Source: an uncultured Clostridia bacterium (lineage in GTDB: Bacteria > Bacillota > Clostridia > Christensenellales > Borkfalkiaceae). From it: DNA of 9,441 nt. Location of the stretch: contig CAMOVY010000034.1 in NCBI GenBank assembly GCA_946627905.1, positions 1 through 9,441 on the forward strand. The letters run 5' to 3'. The notes under the pieces were generated by a model. That model was given only the letters and a program-made list of their open reading frames with translations. It did not search any database and had not been told where the DNA came from. Shown piece after piece: positions 6,190-9,441 of this stretch (the stretch's first letter is position 1; every line of letters begins with the position of its first letter). Position numbers and translations under genes: made by a program.

Positions 6190-7764
6190 ATGGCAAAAAA
6201 ACCTTATGCAATAATAATAATGGACGGGTTCGGATACAATCCCGATAAATACGGCAACGCAATAGAAGCGGCGGGTATTCCGAACGTAAAAAAACTGTTT
6301 AAAGAATATCCTTCTACGTTTATTGGCGCAAGCGGTATGGACGTAGGTCTTCCCGACGGGCAGATGGGTAATTCCGAAGTAGGACATTTAAATATCGGTG
6401 CGGGCAGAATAGTTTATCAGGATTTAACAAAAATAACCAAAGCGATAACGGACGGTGATTTCTTTAATAATTCCGCACTTATAAAGGCGATGGATAACGC
6501 CGTAAATAACGGCAAAAGCCTGCACCTTTTCGGGCTTTTGTCGACAGGCGGCGTTCACTCGCATATAACGCATCTTTACGCGCTCCTTAAAATGGCAAAA
6601 CAGCGCGGCGTAAAAAACACTTTCGTCCATTGTTTTTTGGACGGCAGGGATACCGACCCGAAGTCCGGCGCGGGGTTCGTTTCCGATTTGCAGGCGGAAA
6701 TAGATAAACTCGGCTACGGTAAAATCGCGTCCGTGTGCGGCAGATATTACGCTATGGATAGGGATAATAACTGGGACAGAACTTTAAAAGCCTACGATAT
6801 GTTGACCGTAGGCACGGGTGAAAAGTGCGATAACGCGGTAAAAGCGGTTAACGAGAGTTATGATAAAGGCATAACCGACGAATTTATGTTGCCTACGAAT
6901 ATCGTGGAAAACGGTAAGCCCGTCGCTTTAATCGAACAAGGCGACTCCTGCATCTTCTTTAATTTCCGTCCCGACAGGGCTCGTCAGATAACCCGCGCGC
7001 TTTCGCAAGAAGCGTTTACGCCTTATTTTGATAGCGACAAGGGCAAGCAGATGTATTTTGAACGGAAAACGGGTTTTCTTGCACCCGTATATACGGGCTT
7101 TGCGGTATACGACGCGAGTTTTAAGGACGTTTACGTTGCTTTCCCGCCGGACGAGATAACCAACACTTTGCCGCAATACCTGTCCGCTTTAGGTAAAACG
7201 CAACTTCATATTGCCGAAACTGAAAAATACGCGCACGTAACCTTTTTCTTTAACGCGAAAATAGAAGCGCCCGTAAGCGGCGAAACCAGAATAGTTATTC
7301 CGTCGCCAAAGGTCGCGACTTACGACTTAAAACCCGAAATGAGCGCGTACGAAGTAAAGGATAAAGTTTTATCGGAACTTATCTCGGGCAATTACGACGT
7401 AATGATTTTGAACTTCGCCAACTGCGATATGGTAGGGCATACGGGCGTGTTCGACGCGGCGGTAAAAGCGGTGCAAACGGTCGATATATGCGTAAAAGAA
7501 GTCGTCGATAAAATTCTTTCAATGGGTGGCTCTGCGATAATAACCGCAGACCACGGCAACGCCGACAAAATGCTGGACGAAAACGGTAATCCGTTTACCG
7601 CCCACACAACTAACGTCGTTCCGTTTATAGTGGCAGGCGATAAGTTCAAAGGTAAAACGCTTAAGTCAGGCGGTAAACTTTGCGATATCGCGCCTACGCT
7701 TCTTTCTATGATGGAAATAGCAAAGCCCAAAGAGATGACGGGCGAAAGTTTAATCGAAAGATAA
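6190..7764 (+). CDS. gpmI: 2,3-bisphosphoglycerate-independent phosphoglycerate mutase
   Basis: Manganese-dependent cytoplasmic mutase that converts 3-phosphoglycerate to 2-phosphoglycerate through a phosphoserine intermediate, the step after phosphoglycerate kinase. The ATG at 6190 gives 524 residues and puts metal ligand Asp12 (MDGFG) and nucleophile Ser62 (GNSEVGH) at exactly the standard family positions. An in-frame GTG at 6166 would add eight non-conserved residues. The alkaline-phosphatase-like metal site is complete: Asp413 and His417 (CDMVGH), Asp454 and His455 (TADHGN), His472 (TAHTTN). The substrate-binding domain shows HSHITHL, LDGRDTDP, GRYYAMDRDNNWDR and FNFRPDRARQ. It follows tpiA by 60 bases across a terminator-like hairpin. 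No enolase gene follows, which breaks the usual order. Confidence 0.98.
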   Translation: MAKKPYAIIIMDGFGYNPDKYGNAIEAAGIPNVKKLFKEYPSTFIGASGMDVGLPDGQMGNSEVGHLNIGAGRIVYQDLTKITKAITDGDFFNNSALIKAMDNAVNNGKSLHLFGLLSTGGVHSHITHLYALLKMAKQRGVKNTFVHCFLDGRDTDPKSGAGFVSDLQAEIDKLGYGKIASVCGRYYAMDRDNNWDRTLKAYDMLTVGTGEKCDNAVKAVNESYDKGITDEFMLPTNIVENGKPVALIEQGDSCIFFNFRPDRARQITRALSQEAFTPYFDSDKGKQMYFERKTGFLAPVYTGFAVYDASFKDVYVAFPPDEITNTLPQYLSALGKTQLHIAETEKYAHVTFFFNAKIEAPVSGETRIVIPSPKVATYDLKPEMSAYEVKDKVLSELISGNYDVMILNFANCDMVGHTGVFDAAVKAVQTVDICVKEVVDKILSMGGSAIITADHGNADKMLDENGNPFTAHTTNVVPFIVAGDKFKGKTLKSGGKLCDIAPTLLSMMEIAKPKEMTGESLIER

Positions 7765-7771
7765 AAAGATT

Positions 7772-7826
7772 GTTAAAAACAGTTGTAAAAAAACAATTTA
7801 TGTGTTAAAATAGTTTTGTTTTTAAC
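7772..7826. repeat. 10-bp inverted repeat bracketing the secG promoter
   Basis: GTTAAAAACA (7772-7781) and its exact reverse complement TGTTTTTAAC (7817-7826) are 35 bases apart. The left arm lies just upstream of the -35 box, and the right arm covers the predicted transcription start. The composition is very AT-rich, so chance is possible. Function could be an operator for a dimeric repressor or a weak hairpin in gpmI read-through RNA. Confidence 0.55.
7783..7811 (+). promoter_or_regulatory. Promoter of secG
   Basis: TTGTAA (7783-7788, four of six matches) and TAAAAT (7806-7811, five of six) with the optimal 17-base spacer. The predicted start near 7818 gives a leader of about 45 bases. It makes secG independent of the glycolytic operon, though gpmI has no clear terminator and read-through is possible. 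Confidence 0.6.
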
Positions 7827-7862
7827 GATTTGAGTTAAATTTACGTTTTTTGGGAGTAAATT

Positions 7863-8159
7863 ATGAACTTTGCAGGAATACTTATGGCAAGCGGTTCTTT
7901 CTGGACTGCATGGCACGGCGGTGTTAAACAGGCGCTTTTGGCAATTATGGCAATCTGCGCGTTATTTATAATACTCGTAGTAATGTTCCAGCCGGGCAAC
8001 TCATCTGGGGTGAGCGCGCTCGGCGGTACTACCGAAACTTTTCTCGGAAAGAATAAGAGCAAGACTTTTGAACACAAAATGAAACTTTACACCGTAATAA
8101 GCGGTATAATTTTCACGGTTCTTGCAATTACGTTTGCGATTATCGCTTTATTTTCGTAA
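7863..8159 (+). CDS. secG: Preprotein translocase subunit SecG
   Basis: Small inner-membrane subunit of the SecYEG channel that assists SecA-driven export. The 98 residues hold two membrane helices, about 22-42 and about 76-97, joined by the family's conserved cytoplasmic loop: VVMFQPGNSSGVSALGG, then TETFLGKNKSKT and a basic EHKMKLYTV stretch. The N-terminus ahead of the first helix is about 15-20 residues longer than in short homologues such as B. subtilis (about 76 residues). The ATG at 7863 has GGGAG at 7852-7856, 6 bases upstream. A second in-frame ATG at 7884 has AGGA at 7874-7877, also 6 bases upstream, so a seven-residue shorter protein is possible. The gene has its own promoter and a strong terminator, making it monocistronic. 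The rnr gene that commonly follows secG is absent. Confidence 0.93.
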   Translation: MNFAGILMASGSFWTAWHGGVKQALLAIMAICALFIILVVMFQPGNSSGVSALGGTTETFLGKNKSKTFEHKMKLYTVISGIIFTVLAITFAIIALFS

Positions 8160-8184
8160 TTTGCGGGTAAATTCAAAAATTCTG

Positions 8185-8214
8185 GGCGGTTCTTTCTGAA
8201 CCGCCTTGTTTTTT
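8185..8214 (+). terminator. Intrinsic terminator of secG
   Basis: GGCGGTTC (8185-8192) pairs perfectly with GAACCGCC (8198-8205) around a 5-base loop, followed by TTG and six T residues (8206-8214). A GC-rich 8-bp stem with a T tract, 25 bases after the secG stop, is a textbook Rho-independent terminator. It isolates secG from smpB. Confidence 0.93.
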
Positions 8215-8251
8215 GAAGCGAAAAGCGCGCGGGTTTATCGGTTTAATATAG

Positions 8252-8280
8252 TTGCAAACGGCGTTAAAAAGTAGTAAAAT
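8252..8280 (+). promoter_or_regulatory. Promoter of smpB placed for a leaderless or near-leaderless mRNA
   Basis: TTGCAA (8252-8257, five of six matches) and TAAAAT (8275-8280, five of six) with a 17-base spacer. Transcription should start about 7 bases after the -10 box, at 8286-8289, while the smpB ATG is at 8289. It lies downstream of the strong secG terminator, so it is the only evident promoter for smpB and the gene after it. Confidence 0.7.
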
Positions 8281-8288
8281 AAAAGCAA

Positions 8289-8744
8289 ATGGACGGAAAG
8301 ATTATCGCCACCAACCGTGTGGCACACCACGAATATTATATTCTCGACAGGTTTGAGGCGGGCATAATGCTCGACGGCGGGGAAATAAAGTCGGTAAGGG
8401 GCGGGAATTGCAACCTTAAAGACAGTTTTTGCGTATTTTCGGGCGGCGAAATATTCGTAAAAAATATGCATATCGCGGTGTACGATAAGTCAGGCGCGTT
8501 CAACACTAAAAACGCCACGCGGGACAGAAAACTGTTGTTGCATAAAGCGGAAATAGTAAAACTTTCGTCCAAAGTCGCGGAAAAGGGGCTGACGGTAGTG
8601 CCGCTTAAACTGTACTTTAAATCCGCGCTGGTTAAAATGGAGTTAGGGCTTTGTCAGGGCAAGCACACTTATGACAAGAAAAAATCCCTGATGGAAAAAG
8701 ATATTGAAAGAGAAAAGGAAAGATATTTAAAATCTGTTAAATAA
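8289..8744 (+). CDS. smpB: SsrA-binding protein SmpB
   Basis: Cytoplasmic RNA-binding protein that delivers tmRNA to stalled ribosomes in trans-translation. The 151 residues cover the whole family: the N-terminal ATNRVAHHEY segment (7-16), RFEAGIMLDGGEIKSVRGG (the oligonucleotide-binding barrel with the E-I/V-K-S signature), NLKDSF, NMHIAVY, RDRKLLLHKAEI, VVPLKLYFK and the basic C-terminal tail with QGKHTYDKK, which mimics an anticodon stem in the ribosome. The start is firm: an in-frame TAA at 8280-8282 blocks extension upstream, and later starts would remove conserved residues. No Shine-Dalgarno sequence precedes the ATG, and the promoter's -10 box ends 8 bases before it, so the mRNA is probably leaderless. 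Its stop codon overlaps the ribosome binding site of the next gene, so the two are likely co-transcribed. No rnr gene precedes it. Confidence 0.96.
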   Translation: MDGKIIATNRVAHHEYYILDRFEAGIMLDGGEIKSVRGGNCNLKDSFCVFSGGEIFVKNMHIAVYDKSGAFNTKNATRDRKLLLHKAEIVKLSSKVAEKGLTVVPLKLYFKSALVKMELGLCQGKHTYDKKKSLMEKDIEREKERYLKSVK

Positions 8745-8749
8745 AGGAG
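8743..8749 (+). promoter_or_regulatory. Ribosome binding site overlapping the smpB stop codon
   Basis: AAAGGAG (8743-8749) shares its first two bases with the smpB TAA (8742-8744) and stands 5 bases before the next ATG at 8755. The overlap suggests translational coupling between smpB and the sulfhydrylase gene, and marks the 3' partial gene's start. Confidence 0.8.
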
Positions 8750-8754
8750 CGATT

Positions 8755-9441
8755 ATGTCAGACAAAAAAAGGATAGAAACAACTTGCGTTCAGGGCGGCT
8801 ACACCCCGAAAAACGGCGAACCCCGCCAAATTCCCATTATCCAGAGCACAACGTTTAAATACGATACGAGCGAAGATATGGGTAAACTGTTTGATTTAGA
8901 AGCCAGCGGATATTTTTACACGCGGCTTCAAAACCCGACCAACGACTTCGTGGCTAAAAAACTCACGGAACTCGAAGGCGGTACTGCGGGTATGCTTACT
9001 TCGTCGGGGCAGGCGGCAAACTTTTTCGCAACGTTTAACGTCGCTAACTGCGGCGACCATATAGTTGCGTGTTCGGCTATCTACGGCGGCACTTTTAACC
9101 TGTTTAATGTAACTATGCGTAAAATGGGTATTGACTTTACTTTCGTTTCGCCCGATTGTACCGAAGAAGAACTTGACAAGGCGTTTAAACCCAACACCAA
9201 AGCGGTGTTCGGGGAAACGATTGCAAACCCCGCGTGTTCGGTTCTCGATATCGAACTTTTTGCGCGTGTGGCGCATAAACACGGCGTTCCGCTTATTATC
9301 GACAACACTTTCGCAACGCCCGTGAATTGCCGTCCGATAGAGTGGGGCGCGGATAATATAACGCACTCTACAACTAAATACATAGACGGGCACGGTTCGG
9401 GCGTCGGCGGCGCTATTATCGACAGCGGCAAGTTCGACTGG
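8755..9441 (+). CDS. metY: O-acetylhomoserine sulfhydrylase (Cys/Met metabolism PLP enzyme), 3'-truncated by window edge
   Basis: Pyridoxal-phosphate enzyme expected to join O-acetyl-L-homoserine and sulfide to give L-homocysteine for methionine synthesis, as a cytoplasmic tetramer. The window holds the first 229 codons of a family of about 420-430. Visible motifs are IPIIQSTTFKY, the YTRLQNPT phosphate-binding motif with Tyr55 and Arg57, TSSGQAA, the ring-stacking segment SAIYGGTFNLF, the ANPACSVLD segment, IIDNTFATP with Asp183 binding the PLP nitrogen, and HSTTKYIDGHG with Schiff-base Lys208. The KYIDGHGSGVGG form and the N-terminal sequence fit MetY better than MetB or MetC, but specificity among these paralogues is inferred. 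The ATG is set by AAAGGAG 5 bases upstream. It lies 10 bases after smpB and probably shares its promoter; no SAM riboswitch or T-box leader is present in that gap. Confidence 0.92.
   Translation, partial: MSDKKRIETTCVQGGYTPKNGEPRQIPIIQSTTFKYDTSEDMGKLFDLEASGYFYTRLQNPTNDFVAKKLTELEGGTAGMLTSSGQAANFFATFNVANCGDHIVACSAIYGGTFNLFNVTMRKMGIDFTFVSPDCTEEELDKAFKPNTKAVFGETIANPACSVLDIELFARVAHKHGVPLIIDNTFATPVNCRPIEWGADNITHSTTKYIDGHGSGVGGAIIDSGKFDW

Noticed and set aside
7781..7798. Small hairpin (AGTTGT/ACAATT) after gpmI as its terminator
   Set aside because: The stem is 6 bp, AT-rich with a G-T wobble, and lacks a following T tract; it also overlaps the secG -35 box.
8896..9431. Reverse-strand open frames (165 and 116 codons) opposite the sulfhydrylase gene
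   Set aside because: The + strand frame encodes an unmistakable PLP enzyme with intact motifs across the same bases; the antisense frames are shadows.
1..9441. A novel defence, mobile or biosynthetic system
   Set aside because: Every substantial open frame on the + strand is a recognisable housekeeping family; no repeats array, integrase, transposase, toxin-antitoxin pair or unexplained gene cluster is visible.

Overview
The window looks like ordinary chromosomal core sequence from a mid-GC (mid-40s percent by eye), Shine-Dalgarno-using Firmicutes bacterium, most likely an uncultured member of Clostridia. The evidence is the Clostridia-like phosphoglycerate kinase (Ser-His-Met-Gly-Lys-Pro motif, Clostridia-type C-terminus), the glycolytic pgk-tpiA-gpmI run followed by secG and smpB, AAGGAG-type ribosome binding sites, near-consensus sigma-A promoters and the standard genetic code. 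The placement rests on remembered family resemblance, not a database search. Every gene reads on the + strand; two are cut by the window edges.

Layout: (1) 1-2144, a likely co-transcribed trio: a tRNA-dihydrouridine synthase (5' end missing), a nitrilase-fold protein that has lost its catalytic residues, and the tRNA wobble 2'-O-methyltransferase trmL. (2) 2158-3920, a promoter and a Na+/phosphate cotransporter fused to a PhoU-like domain. (3) 3947-7764, a consensus promoter driving pgk, tpiA and gpmI, with an intrinsic-terminator-like hairpin between tpiA and gpmI. (4) 7783-8214, secG with its own promoter, inside a 10-bp inverted repeat, closed by a strong terminator. (5) 8252-9441, a promoter placed so close to smpB that the mRNA should be nearly leaderless, then smpB and, 10 bases on, an O-acetylhomoserine sulfhydrylase gene that runs off the end.

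Functionally this is housekeeping: tRNA modification, phosphate uptake, lower glycolysis (1,3-bisphosphoglycerate to 2-phosphoglycerate, plus triose isomerisation), protein export, ribosome rescue and homocysteine synthesis. The familiar gap-pgk-tpi-gpmI-eno-secG-rnr-smpB order is recognisable, but gap, eno and rnr are absent here. I see no mobile element, CRISPR array, tRNA/rRNA gene, defence locus or riboswitch, and no gene-free stretch over 300 bases. The points most worth a second look are the catalytically dead nitrilase homologue, the likely leaderless smpB transcript and the hairpin ahead of gpmI.
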